Shown: one piece after another, positions 7,068 through 14,855 of the stretch
How positions within the stretch are numbered: the stretch's first letter is position 1
Layout of the letters: the number at the start of each line of letters is the position of its first letter
Assembly: GCA_038231615.1 (NCBI GenBank)
Contig: JBBRLA010000108.1
Span: 1 to 16,884 of the forward strand
Direction: 5' to 3'
DNA length: 16,884 bases
DNA from: JBBRLA01 sp038231615
GTDB taxonomy: Bacteria; Myxococcota_A; Polyangia; Palsa-1104; JAEUJZ01
The notes under the pieces: generated by a model
Database searches by the model: none
Seen by the model: the letters and a program-made list of their open reading frames with translations, nothing else
What the model was told of the DNA's origin: nothing
Made by a program: the position numbers and the translations under genes

Positions 7068-7958
7068 CTAGATCACGTCCGCGAAGGTCCGCTCGGCGCG
7101 GCGGAAGTACCACACCCCGCTTAGCAGGAGCACCCCGGCGATCAGCAGCGAAAAAAGGATCGCCGGCGGGTACAGGGCCGCGCGCTGGCCGAAAAGAGCC
7201 CAGCGGAACCCGTCGATCATCCCGGCCATCGGGTTTAACGAGTACAGGGCCCGCCAGCGGTTGGAGAACATCATCGTCACCGCGGCGCTGCTGAACCCGA
7301 CGGGGGAAAGGTAAAGGCCGAACTGCACCATGAAGGGGACCACGTAGCGGAAGTCCCGGTACTTCACGTTCAGCGCGGAAAGCCAGAGCCCGGCCCCGGT
7401 GGCGGCGGCCATGGTGATGAGGACCAGCGGCGGGATCAAAAGGAGCCGCCAGCTGGGCCCGAGCCCATAGAGCAACATCAGGATGGCCAGGAGCGCCGCG
7501 GAGATCAGGAAGTCCACCAGACTGACCGCCACCGCGCTGGCCGGGATCATGATGCGGGGAAAATAGACCTTGGAAAGCAGGTTCGAGTTGCCAATCAGGC
7601 TGGCGCTGGCGTCGGAGACCGCGCCGGAGAAAAACTGCCACAGGGCCAGCCCGGAAAGCACCAACAAGGGATAGGGGGTGCCGCTGGACGGGAGCCTGGC
7701 CAGCCGCCCGAACACGAAAGTGAAGGTCAGCATGGTCAAGAGCGGACGCAGCACCGCCCACAGCACGCCCAGCGCCGTCTGCTTGTAGCGAACCAGGATG
7801 TCGCGCCACATGAGGAAGAAGAACAGGTCCCGGTACCGCCACAGGTCCCGGTAGTACTGGCCCTCGGTCTTCCCGGCCTCGATCACGATGATCGGCGAGG
7901 CGGGGCGGTCCTGTGACGACCTCGACAGGCTCACTCCTTCACTCCCCGCCATTGCCAT
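7068..7958 (-). CDS. wzm: Polysaccharide ABC transporter permease (Wzm type)
   Basis: 296 residues from the preferred start. It is the membrane subunit of an ABC-2 type exporter. After a short cytoplasmic N-terminus it has the conserved amphipathic segment YRDLFFFLMWRDILVRYKQ followed by about six hydrophobic segments (roughly residues 62-80, 95-115, 135-160, 165-190, 210-230 and 260-280). LNVKYRDFRYVVPF, the LSPVGF element, NPMAGMIDGFRWALFG and a C-terminal YFRRAERTFADVI are typical for Wzm/TagG-like permeases. A GTG at 7970 could extend it by 4 codons, but GGAG at 7965-7968 sits 6 nt before the ATG at 7958 and would lie inside the longer version. This is the first gene of the polysaccharide unit, 136 bases from lhgO, so the operon promoter should lie in 7959-8094; I could not pick a convincing one. 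Confidence 0.93.
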   Translation of the reverse strand: MAMAGSEGVSLSRSSQDRPASPIIVIEAGKTEGQYYRDLWRYRDLFFFLMWRDILVRYKQTALGVLWAVLRPLLTMLTFTFVFGRLARLPSSGTPYPLLVLSGLALWQFFSGAVSDASASLIGNSNLLSKVYFPRIMIPASAVAVSLVDFLISAALLAILMLLYGLGPSWRLLLIPPLVLITMAAATGAGLWLSALNVKYRDFRYVVPFMVQFGLYLSPVGFSSAAVTMMFSNRWRALYSLNPMAGMIDGFRWALFGQRAALYPPAILFSLLIAGVLLLSGVWYFRRAERTFADVI

Positions 7959-7964
7959 GCTGCG

Positions 7965-7968
7965 CTCC
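7965..7968 (-). promoter_or_regulatory. Shine-Dalgarno GGAG deciding the permease start
   Basis: GGAG on the minus strand with a 6-nt spacer to the ATG at 7958. It favours that ATG over the GTG at 7970 and over the second ATG at 7952. Confidence 0.5.
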
Positions 7969-8094
7969 ACGAGTCACTACCCCTAACCCGGATCTTTGCC
8001 TGCGGACAATACCCAAACCGATAAATCTTCGACGGGGCCATCCGACCCCGGGCGTGTGTATACAAAATGACCGGTGGATGCAGTTCTTGCTCGC

Positions 8095-9354
8095 TCACGT
8101 CATCGCGATCAGCGCCTCATCGACGATGCGTTCTCCGATGGCCAGCGACGCGGTCGCCGCAGGAGAGGGGGCGTTCACCACGGAAAAGACATTGTGCCGC
8201 CGGACGAAAAGGAAGTCCTCGACCAGCGATCCATCCGGCCGCATGGCCTGCGCCCGGACGCCTGCCCCCCCGGGTTCAAGGTCTTCTGCCTGGATCTCGG
8301 GCACCAGCCGCTGCAGGGCGGCGCAGAAGGCCCGCTTGACGAACGAACGATAGAGTTCCTGGGCAACCATGCCGCGGTGGCGCAGGACGAAGCGCCACAA
8401 ACCGGCGAAGCCGACGGCGTCCCACACATCGGCCAGCCGCACGTGGGTCTTCTTGTAGCCCTCCCGCGCCAGCGCCAGCACCGCGTTGGGACCGGCCTCG
8501 ATCCCGCCGTGGATCATCCGGGTGAAGTGGACCCCCAGGAAGGGAAACGTCGGGTCCGGGACCGGGTAGATGAGGTGCCGCACCAGGTGCCGGCGTCCGT
8601 GCTTGAGCTGGTAGTACTCGCCGCGAAAGGGCACGATGCGCGCGGGCCGTTCATCACCCAGCGCCTGGGTAATCCGATCCGAGTGCAGGCCCCCGCAATT
8701 TATGACCAGCCGCGCGGCGATCTCACCCTGCGTGGTCAAAAGGCGCAGGCGATCGCCCTCTCGGCGCGATCCGCGCACCTGGGCGGACAGGACAATCTTG
8801 CCGCCCCGGATGGCAATCTCCGCGGCCAGGCGATCGGCGACGGCCCGGTAGTCAACGATCCCCTCCTGTGGCACCTGTATCGCCCCCAGCCCGGCGGCGT
8901 GAGGCTCGATCTCTCGCAGTTCCTCGGCGCCAAGCCGGCGCAGGCCGCCAAGGCCGTTCTTCAGGCCCCGTTCCAGCAGTCCGTCCAGCCGGTCCAGTTC
9001 TTCCTGCCGCGTCGCCACCACCACCTTGCCGCAGATCTCGTGGGGCAGCCCGTGGTGCCGGCAGAACTGCACCATCTGGGACAGGCCGCGCACGCAGAGG
9101 CGCGCCTTCTCCGATCCCGGCCGATAAGAGAGCCCGGCGTGAAGCACCCCGCTGTTGTGGGTGGATTGCTGGCAGGCGACGCGATCGTCCTTCTCTAGTA
9201 GGAGCACGGCGTCGTTCTTGCGGCGTTCCAAGTAGCGGTAGGCCGTGGCCAGACCGACGAGCCCGGCGCCAATCACCACCACGTCCGCCGTGGCGGGAAG
9301 TTCTTCGCGGGCTGGGGTTGGCGCCGCGGCCGGGCACGCATTTTTTTCGATCAT
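8095..9354 (-). CDS. lhgO: L-2-hydroxyglutarate oxidase/dehydrogenase
   Basis: 419 residues. This FAD enzyme oxidises L-2-hydroxyglutarate to 2-oxoglutarate, in bacteria usually passing electrons to the membrane quinone pool. The FAD-binding fold opens the protein: VVVIGAGLVGLATAYRYLE (25-43) with GxGxxG at 29-34 and the ribose-binding acid Glu54 in LLLEKD. THNSGVLHAG and YRPGSEKA (65-84) are the signature of the LhgO/L2HGDH group. A GEYYQLK segment, a GGIEAGPNAVLAL segment and a C-terminal NAPSPAATASLAIG match the family. The ATG at 9354 is preceded by AAGGAG and a run of A. A GTG one codon earlier has a slightly better spacer, so the start is uncertain by one codon. It is a single gene, divergent from aat; no glutarate or lysine catabolic gene (such as csiD or gab genes) lies next to it here. 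Confidence 0.93.
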   Translation of the reverse strand: MIEKNACPAAAPTPAREELPATADVVVIGAGLVGLATAYRYLERRKNDAVLLLEKDDRVACQQSTHNSGVLHAGLSYRPGSEKARLCVRGLSQMVQFCRHHGLPHEICGKVVVATRQEELDRLDGLLERGLKNGLGGLRRLGAEELREIEPHAAGLGAIQVPQEGIVDYRAVADRLAAEIAIRGGKIVLSAQVRGSRREGDRLRLLTTQGEIAARLVINCGGLHSDRITQALGDERPARIVPFRGEYYQLKHGRRHLVRHLIYPVPDPTFPFLGVHFTRMIHGGIEAGPNAVLALAREGYKKTHVRLADVWDAVGFAGLWRFVLRHRGMVAQELYRSFVKRAFCAALQRLVPEIQAEDLEPGGAGVRAQAMRPDGSLVEDFLFVRRHNVFSVVNAPSPAATASLAIGERIVDEALIAMT

Positions 9355-9519
9355 CACTTTTTTTCTCCTTTCGCGCGCACATGGCGCGGGCTTCAACAGC
9401 CTGGGAGGAAAAAAGCGGAGATCGATTTTTCGCGTTGCACGCCCTACCTGTATTCCAATCGGGCGGGCCTGGCAAGTCGAATCGCAAGGTGGGGGTACTG
9501 CCTGCGCCGAAGCCGCCTA

Positions 9520-9525
9520 TATGAT
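9520..9525 (+). promoter_or_regulatory. -10-like box immediately before aat
   Basis: TATGAT (within TATATGAT) ends 5 bases before the ATG of aat. Transcription would start at or next to the A of the ATG. No good -35 hexamer lies 16-18 bp upstream, so this rests on the -10 match and position only. Confidence 0.35.
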
Positions 9526-9530
9526 GGGGG

Positions 9531-10202
9531 ATGCCCAGGTGGTTGCACGGCACAGAGACCCCTTTACCGGCATGGGCCGACGAGAATGGCCTGGTCGCCC
9601 TGGGCGGCACCCTCGAACCCGAGCGGCTGCTTTCCGCGTATCGGGCCGGGGTCTTCCCCTGGTCCTCGCAGCCGGTGCCCTCATGGTGGTCGCCGGACCC
9701 GCGGGCGGTGTTTGACCTAAACCTCTCGACGCCCCGCAGCGTGCGGCGCAGCGCCTCCCGCGGAGGCTGGCGCTTCACCCTGGACCAGGACTTCACCGAG
9801 GTCATGCGCGGCTGTGCCCACCCGGCCCCCGGGCGCCCCGAGAGGCAGACCACCTGGATCACCCCTGACTTCGTGGCCGCCTATGAAGAGTTGCACCGCA
9901 GGGGGCATGCCCACAGCATCGAGGTCCACGAGGGAGACGCGCTGGTCGGGGGGCTCTACGGGGTGGCGATCGGCGGCTACTTTGGCGGCGAGTCGATGTT
10001 CCACCGCCGGGCGGATGCATCCAAGGCCGCCCTCTTCTATTTGATAGAGCGCCTGCGGCTTGGGGGCTTCCGGCTTCTGGACGCCCAGGCCATGACCCCT
10101 CACCTGGCCCGGATCGGCGCCCGCCCGGTCCCGCGCGCTGAGTACCTCACCCGGCTGCGCACCGCCCTGGCCCTTCCGGCACGGCTGCTGCCTGATCCCT
10201 GA
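9531..10202 (+). CDS. aat: Leucyl/phenylalanyl-tRNA--protein transferase
   Basis: 223 residues. It transfers Leu or Phe from aminoacyl-tRNA to proteins with N-terminal Arg or Lys, creating N-degrons read by ClpS/ClpAP in the cytoplasm. The family's order is clear: GLVALGGTLEPERLLSAYRAGVFPW (20-44), WWSPDPRAVF (52-61), TWITPDFVAAYEELHRRG (108-125), the acceptor-pocket HSIEV and LVGGLYGVAIGGYFGGESMF (138-157), then ASKAALF (163-169) and LLDAQ (182-186). Its length is close to the Escherichia coli protein (234). An in-frame stop lies at 9522-9524, so the ATG at 9531 is the first possible ATG. There is no separated Shine-Dalgarno; GGGGG abuts the ATG, consistent with a leaderless mRNA. It is the only plus-strand gene, divergent from lhgO and convergent with the giant protein. 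No clpS or clpA is nearby. Confidence 0.95.
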   Translation: MPRWLHGTETPLPAWADENGLVALGGTLEPERLLSAYRAGVFPWSSQPVPSWWSPDPRAVFDLNLSTPRSVRRSASRGGWRFTLDQDFTEVMRGCAHPAPGRPERQTTWITPDFVAAYEELHRRGHAHSIEVHEGDALVGGLYGVAIGGYFGGESMFHRRADASKAALFYLIERLRLGGFRLLDAQAMTPHLARIGARPVPRAEYLTRLRTALALPARLLPDP

Positions 10203-10248
10203 GCGTGTTGAAGGGCGCGCCCCTCACGACATCCGGCGAGCCGGGCGC

Positions 10249-13200
10249 CTACATGCAAACGCCTGTCATGCTGCACATCTGATCGTTCTTGCACACCGTG
10301 CCGCCGCAGGTGCAGACGTGGGCCACGCAGGTCGTGTTGGCGATGAACGCGCAATCCCCATCGCCATTGCAGCCGCACTGGGACGAGGTGCCGCCGTCCG
10401 CGGGCAGGGTGACCGAGACGCACTTGTTGCCCTGGCCGGCCTTGGCACAGTCGTCCGCGGCCGTGCAGGTGTGGGTGCAGACCCCGTAGGTGCAGGTGTC
10501 CTTGTCGCTGCAATCGGCGGCCTTGCTGCACACGCACTGCTGCGTGGTGCAGATCGGCTCTCCGGAGCCCGTGCAGACGTTGCACAGGGTCGCGCCGCAG
10601 TGGTCGGCGTTGTTGCAGCCCTTGCACGTAAAGTCGGTATCGCAGAAGTTGCCGGCCGGGCAGTTCTTATCGATCGCGCACCGGGCGCACTTGTTCAGCA
10701 TGGTGTCTGCATTGACCGCGCAATGCAAGAGCCCGGTCACCTTGCAATCGGCCGCCTCGGTGGCCACGAGGCACGGCACACATTTGTTGGTGTTGGTGTC
10801 GCACTCCGGCTTGCCCATGACGTTCTTGCAATCGTCCGGGACCTTGCACTGCACGCAACCCTTCGCCGCCTTGCACGCCGGAGCGGCACCACTGCACGCC
10901 GTCGCCGCCTGACACATGCAGACCCCGGCGGTGCACTTGTCGGCGACCTTGGCGTCACACTGCATGGGATCGTTGCATGCCGCGCACTTGTTCTTCGCGG
11001 AACTGTCGGCGTCCTCCAGGCAGTGCGCCTTGGGGCTCGAGCAGTAGTTCGACTCCGTGGCGTTCTTCAGACACGGCACACACTTGTTCAGGGCCATGTC
11101 ACAGGCCGGCCCGTTGGCGTTGCCGGTACAGTCGCCGTCCAGGGTGCACTCGACGCAGCCGGTGCCCGCCAGGCAGGCCGGGGTCGCCCCGCCGCAGGTC
11201 TTCCCATGGCACAGGCAAATACCGTCCATGCTGCACTGGTCGGTTGCGTGCACCATACACTGTGTGTTGTCGTTGCACTGTGCGCACTTGTTCTGAAGCG
11301 GATTGCCAGCGGCCTCCAAGCAGAACGCCTTGGGGGCGGTGCAATCGCCGGTCTGCGTGGCCTTGGTGCAGGCCGTACAGAAGTGCGCCTGGCAGTGCTG
11401 CTTGGCAGCACAATCCCCGTCCTGGTTACACTGGACGCAGGTGTTCAAGGTCGGGCTGCCGGCGTCGTCCGAATTGCACTTGAGCAACGCGAGGGTAGGG
11501 TAGGTCTTGCAATCGTCCGTGCTTCGGCACTGCACGCACTTGGCGTTGTTGTTGGCCGGCAGGCAGAAATTCGCCCCCATCACCTTGTCGCAGGACGTCA
11601 TCACGCCTCCGCACACGCAACCCGAACCGAAACACTGATTAGAGTAGTTCGCATCGCAGGTCATGCCACAGGTGCCGCAATTGCTCTTGTCGGTCTTGAG
11701 GTTGCGGCAGCTCTTCTGAGAAGAGCAGCACGAAAGTCCCGCGCAATCCTCCGATCCATCAAGATACGAGAGCAAGCACTTGTTGCTCTGGTTGTCGCAG
11801 AGTTCCTTGGCCGCGGTGCCCTTGAACACCGAAGGGTAGACCGTGGAATCGCTGTCGTTGCAGTCGCCGCAACCCAGAAGATTCAACTTGGTGCAGGCCT
11901 GCGGGTTGTTCTGGGGGTCCGTGCAGTTGGTATTGAGCGGACCGAGCGTGAAGTTTTTCGGCGACTGGATGGTGGTGTCGATGCTCTTGTCGCACTGGCA
12001 TGCGAGGTACCCATCCTGGTCGAGATCCAGCTCAGCCATCGACTTCTGAACGTTGTCCCCGGACACGGCACCATACAGGTATCCATCGCAATCATCATCG
12101 ATGCCGTTGCAAATCTCGCCCTGTGGCGGGGCGAAGCTTCCCGTCTTGCAGACCAGGAACTTGCCGGTCTCGTCGAAGGCGATCCCCTTGTCGTCGATGG
12201 CGGGCCGCCCGAAAGCGGTGGCCGGTCGCGCCCCCGAGGAGAACGGATTTAGATAAGGGGTCTTGGGGTAATTTGGCCGTTTGACATCCCGGAGACAACC
12301 CAAAACCGTGCCGGCTGAGCATTGCGAATTGGCCCGGGTCACGCCACAGATCAGGCCCTTCTCCTGAAGCGGGTTGGCTCCGGTCGGATCGTCGGTGAAT
12401 CCGTCACAGTCTTCATCGGCGTCATTGGCCGCGGAGTCGCAGGACTGGATCTCCGGCTGGATCGCGCCAAAACACTTCGGGGTGGTGGCGCCGGTAGAGG
12501 GCGCGGCGCAGTCGGCCCGCTTGGTCGCATCCGGGTTGATCATGCTGCTCGGCTGAAGGCTGGAGCACACGCAACGTCCAGAGTAGGCCCCGCTGGGCTG
12601 TCCTCCCAGGTGATGGGTGATCGCATTTCGGGTGACATTCAGGCCGCAATCGCCCAGCTTGTTGTCGGCACAGCTCTTGATCACCTTGGCGCCATTGAAC
12701 GCCTCGACCAAGGGCTTGCCCAGGTCGCCAGGGTTGTGCTCGTCGATGATGCCGTCGCAGTTGTCGTCGACCCCGTTGCACAGTTCGGGGGCCCAGGGAT
12801 GGATGTTCGGGTCGTTGTCGTTGCAATCGTAACGGTTCCCGTAACCGTCATTGTCAACGTCGTCGCCATTGGCGCAGGTGTCGATGATGTGGTCGCAGTC
12901 GTGGTCCTTTTTGTCATGGCAGAACTGTGGGGCGCCGGGGAAGGTGTGGGGGTCGTTGTCGTCGCAATCGAGGGGCAGGCCGTTGGGGTTGCAAACGATG
13001 TCGTTGGAGTTGGGGAAACCATCGTGGTCCTGATCGCAGCTCGCCGGCGGGCAGCCCTTGCGCGGCTTGTTCGGGTCCACCTTCACGTCATCGCAGTTGG
13101 TGTTCAGGCTGGTCTTGCCATCCAGCTCGGTGCTGCTGCACAGGCCGCGGAGCGCCGCGACAACGCTGCCCGAGCGGCTCATCGGGTCCAGGTCCTTGAA

Positions 13201-14688
13201 GATCTGACCCGGGCTCTGGAAGGCGGACGAGCCGGGAAAAACGCCGCTGTCGGTGTCGTCGCAGTCGATGTCCTTGTTTTGCCCATGCTTCAGGACGTAG
13301 ACCTTGGTTGGGCAACTGCCATCCTTCTCGATCCGCTGGAAACCGTCCCCGTCCAGGTCGCAGGGAACGCAGCCGCCTTGCGGGTTGCGGTCACACGCCC
13401 AGTCCTTGTCGACGTCCCCGGGATCGGGGTTGCAGTCCTTCTTGGCGCGCGGATGCACCCGCGGATCGTGGTCATCGCAATCGCGCAGCGAGGGGTCCGG
13501 GTCGTTGGCCGCGTAGCCGTCGCAGTCCTCGTCGACGAAGCAGCTCACCGAGTGGCCCGTGCAGTCATAGTCGAAGTTGGTGTCGCACCGGGACGGCTGG
13601 CAGGCGCCGAGGTCGGCCCGCTGCAGCTTGTCCATCGCCATCTTGAACCCGGGGTCCTTGTCGATGCCGACATTGGGCACCGTGCGGACCACGGCGGCAC
13701 TGCTGACCTTGCAGCTTGCACGGTCGGTGCACTGGCAGCAGTTGCGCGGACGCGGGTTGCCATGGAAACGACGAGGATCGCTGTCGTCGCAGTCGGTGTT
13801 GGCGGGATCGCCGTCCGCATCGTTGTCCAGGCAAGGTTGTGGGGTGCCGGCGCAGGTCACGTCCAGGAGCTGGAGCGGCGGCTGGGTGGTCGCCCCGGCG
13901 CCGCCCTGAGGGCGAAGCTGCGCATTGCAGATGTTCCTGGCCATCGGGTGAACGTCGAAGGCCCGCAGGGTGGCGGGGGACAGATCGCCGGCGTGCGGGT
14001 CCTGGTCCAGGCAGTCGAGCAGTTCCGGGTGGTCGTGATACAGGGCGTCCGCGTCGGGGAACTGTGCCCGCCAGCTGACCCCATCGGGGAAGTGGTCGCG
14101 GTCCACGTCGAACTCCGGCGGCACCGGCAAGAGGGGCACGTCCACCTCGCTGACCCCATCGGCGGTCAGTAGGCCGGCGAAGAAGAGCATCGGCTCTTTC
14201 GACCCGGCCGCGGGCAGGGACTCGACGTCGACGACATTGGCGGCAATGACGTGGATCAGGAAGTCGCCATGCTGATCGAAGCTCAGACCCAGGCGCAGGG
14301 GCGTCGCCGACAGGTCCCTCGGCATGTCGAGGACCTTCACGCCGGAGTAATAGACCACCTGTCGCGAGTGGCGGTCCTGAATGCGCACAGCGTAGCTCTT
14401 GGCCTGGGTCCCATCAGGCGCCCGGACCGCCAGGATCAAGGCGTCCTCCGCCTTGCAGCCCATAAAGACGAGGAGCACCAGCGCCCAGGCAGCACGCAGG
14501 CGCCGCGGTTCATCGATCGCGAAGCGCTGCAGGCGCCGCGGTTCATCGATCGCGAAGCGCTGCAGGCGCCGCGGTTCATCGATCGCGAAGCGCCGCAGGC
14601 GCCGCGGTTCATCGATCGCGAAGCGCCGCAGGCGCCGCGGTTCATTGATCGCGAAGCGCCGCAGGCGCCGCGGTTCATTGATCAACAT
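10249..14688 (-). CDS. Giant secreted, probably lipid-anchored protein with MopE-type metal-binding repeats and a Cys-rich C-terminus
   Basis: 1479 residues. The N-terminus is an 11-residue unit, IDEPRRLRRFA or close variants, repeated five times plus a partial copy (3-65), then a hydrophobic AAWALVLLVFMG and Cys78. FMGC is an acceptable though not ideal lipobox, so a lipoprotein is likely. A beta-rich region without recognised domain follows (about 80-280). From about 285 to 950 come Asp-rich motifs of the putative metal-binding (MopE/PF11617-like) kind: DCDDSDP, DCDDHDP, DCDDTDS, DCDDNDP, DCNDNDP, DCNDSDS, plus CNGVDDNCDG and CNGIDDDCDG. From about 960 the protein is very Cys-rich, with ~100-residue internal repeats. 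These motifs are expected to bind Ca2+ or Cu. A surface or adhesion role is inference. The ATG at 14688 has AGGGG 9 nt upstream and a good promoter at 14729-14756. The TTG at 14715 is an unneeded alternative. Confidence 0.85.
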   Translation of the reverse strand: MLINEPRRLRRFAINEPRRLRRFAIDEPRRLRRFAIDEPRRLQRFAIDEPRRLQRFAIDEPRRLRAAWALVLLVFMGCKAEDALILAVRAPDGTQAKSYAVRIQDRHSRQVVYYSGVKVLDMPRDLSATPLRLGLSFDQHGDFLIHVIAANVVDVESLPAAGSKEPMLFFAGLLTADGVSEVDVPLLPVPPEFDVDRDHFPDGVSWRAQFPDADALYHDHPELLDCLDQDPHAGDLSPATLRAFDVHPMARNICNAQLRPQGGAGATTQPPLQLLDVTCAGTPQPCLDNDADGDPANTDCDDSDPRRFHGNPRPRNCCQCTDRASCKVSSAAVVRTVPNVGIDKDPGFKMAMDKLQRADLGACQPSRCDTNFDYDCTGHSVSCFVDEDCDGYAANDPDPSLRDCDDHDPRVHPRAKKDCNPDPGDVDKDWACDRNPQGGCVPCDLDGDGFQRIEKDGSCPTKVYVLKHGQNKDIDCDDTDSGVFPGSSAFQSPGQIFKDLDPMSRSGSVVAALRGLCSSTELDGKTSLNTNCDDVKVDPNKPRKGCPPASCDQDHDGFPNSNDIVCNPNGLPLDCDDNDPHTFPGAPQFCHDKKDHDCDHIIDTCANGDDVDNDGYGNRYDCNDNDPNIHPWAPELCNGVDDNCDGIIDEHNPGDLGKPLVEAFNGAKVIKSCADNKLGDCGLNVTRNAITHHLGGQPSGAYSGRCVCSSLQPSSMINPDATKRADCAAPSTGATTPKCFGAIQPEIQSCDSAANDADEDCDGFTDDPTGANPLQEKGLICGVTRANSQCSAGTVLGCLRDVKRPNYPKTPYLNPFSSGARPATAFGRPAIDDKGIAFDETGKFLVCKTGSFAPPQGEICNGIDDDCDGYLYGAVSGDNVQKSMAELDLDQDGYLACQCDKSIDTTIQSPKNFTLGPLNTNCTDPQNNPQACTKLNLLGCGDCNDSDSTVYPSVFKGTAAKELCDNQSNKCLLSYLDGSEDCAGLSCCSSQKSCRNLKTDKSNCGTCGMTCDANYSNQCFGSGCVCGGVMTSCDKVMGANFCLPANNNAKCVQCRSTDDCKTYPTLALLKCNSDDAGSPTLNTCVQCNQDGDCAAKQHCQAHFCTACTKATQTGDCTAPKAFCLEAAGNPLQNKCAQCNDNTQCMVHATDQCSMDGICLCHGKTCGGATPACLAGTGCVECTLDGDCTGNANGPACDMALNKCVPCLKNATESNYCSSPKAHCLEDADSSAKNKCAACNDPMQCDAKVADKCTAGVCMCQAATACSGAAPACKAAKGCVQCKVPDDCKNVMGKPECDTNTNKCVPCLVATEAADCKVTGLLHCAVNADTMLNKCARCAIDKNCPAGNFCDTDFTCKGCNNADHCGATLCNVCTGSGEPICTTQQCVCSKAADCSDKDTCTYGVCTHTCTAADDCAKAGQGNKCVSVTLPADGGTSSQCGCNGDGDCAFIANTTCVAHVCTCGGTVCKNDQMCSMTGVCM
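10624..11379 (-). repeat. Internal ~100-residue Cys-rich protein repeat, two full copies and a partial third
   Basis: Copy A is 11083-11379 (99 residues), copy B 10783-11082 (100 residues) and partial copy C about 10624-10782. Each begins CxxC and runs through a KAxCLE-like element, NKCAxCND, a CxC pair, ACxAxxGCVxC and DxDC, ending in LNK or NTNK just before the next CVPC. The copies differ at many positions, so the duplication is not recent. It lies within the giant secreted protein. Confidence 0.75.
14496..14683. repeat. 33-bp tandem repeat, 5 full copies plus 23 bp, coding for the signal-peptide n-region
   Basis: On the plus strand the units start at 14496, 14529, 14562, 14595 and 14628, with a partial one from 14661. 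Each begins GCAGGCGCCGCGGTTCAT and they are contiguous without spacers. Differences are few: C or T at GCGCT/GCGCC, and ATCGATC or ATTGATC. A 33-bp period keeps frame, adding 11 residues (IDEPRRLRRFA type) per unit to the giant protein. Each unit also carries an ATG in a different frame. Confidence 0.95.
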
Positions 14689-14728
14689 GGTTGTTCGCCC
14701 CTGCCAAAGATGCAATTGTCCGCACTGT

Positions 14729-14756
14729 ATTTTATACTACTGATTGGCGGAGTCCA
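14729..14756 (-). promoter_or_regulatory. Sigma70-like promoter of the giant secreted protein
   Basis: On the minus strand, -35 TGGACT (14751-14756), a 16-bp spacer and -10 TAAAAT (14729-14734) match the consensus at 4 and 5 of 6 positions. The predicted start is near 14722, giving a 5' leader of about 34 nt before the ATG at 14688. It lies in the 167-base gap after the coiled-coil gene. Confidence 0.55.
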
Positions 14757-14855
14757 CGGACTTCGCAGGGTCGAGCAGCAGGTGCCCGAAATGATTGGGA
14801 TGCAAGCTTCGTATGACGATCGGCACCGGGGTAGGAGCGTGTACGAAAAACGGGG

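Noticed and set aside
5881..7842. 653-codon minus-strand frame overlapping the ABC permease and ATPase
   Set aside because: Out of frame with both transporter genes, Arg/Gly/Pro-rich, and with no motif; the real frames contain Walker A, Walker B and permease motifs.
7959..8094. Promoter of the polysaccharide operon
   Set aside because: It should lie here, but candidate boxes such as TTGTCC with TTAGGG, or TATACA, do not form a convincing pair.
10203..10248. Bidirectional terminator between aat and the giant protein gene
   Set aside because: CCGGCGAGCCGG (10233-10244) and the palindrome GGGCGCGCCC (10213-10222) are present, but the stems are short and no T-run follows on either strand.
10318..14172. 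Two very long plus-strand open frames (10318-12252 and 12322-14172) opposite the giant protein
   Set aside because: They are exact antisense to Asp/Cys-rich repeats whose codons give few stops on the other strand. The proteins are Val/Ala/Gly/Arg-rich without domains and lack ribosome sites.
14496..14683. CRISPR-like look of the 33-bp repeats
   Set aside because: Copies are directly abutting with no spacers and are read in frame as protein.
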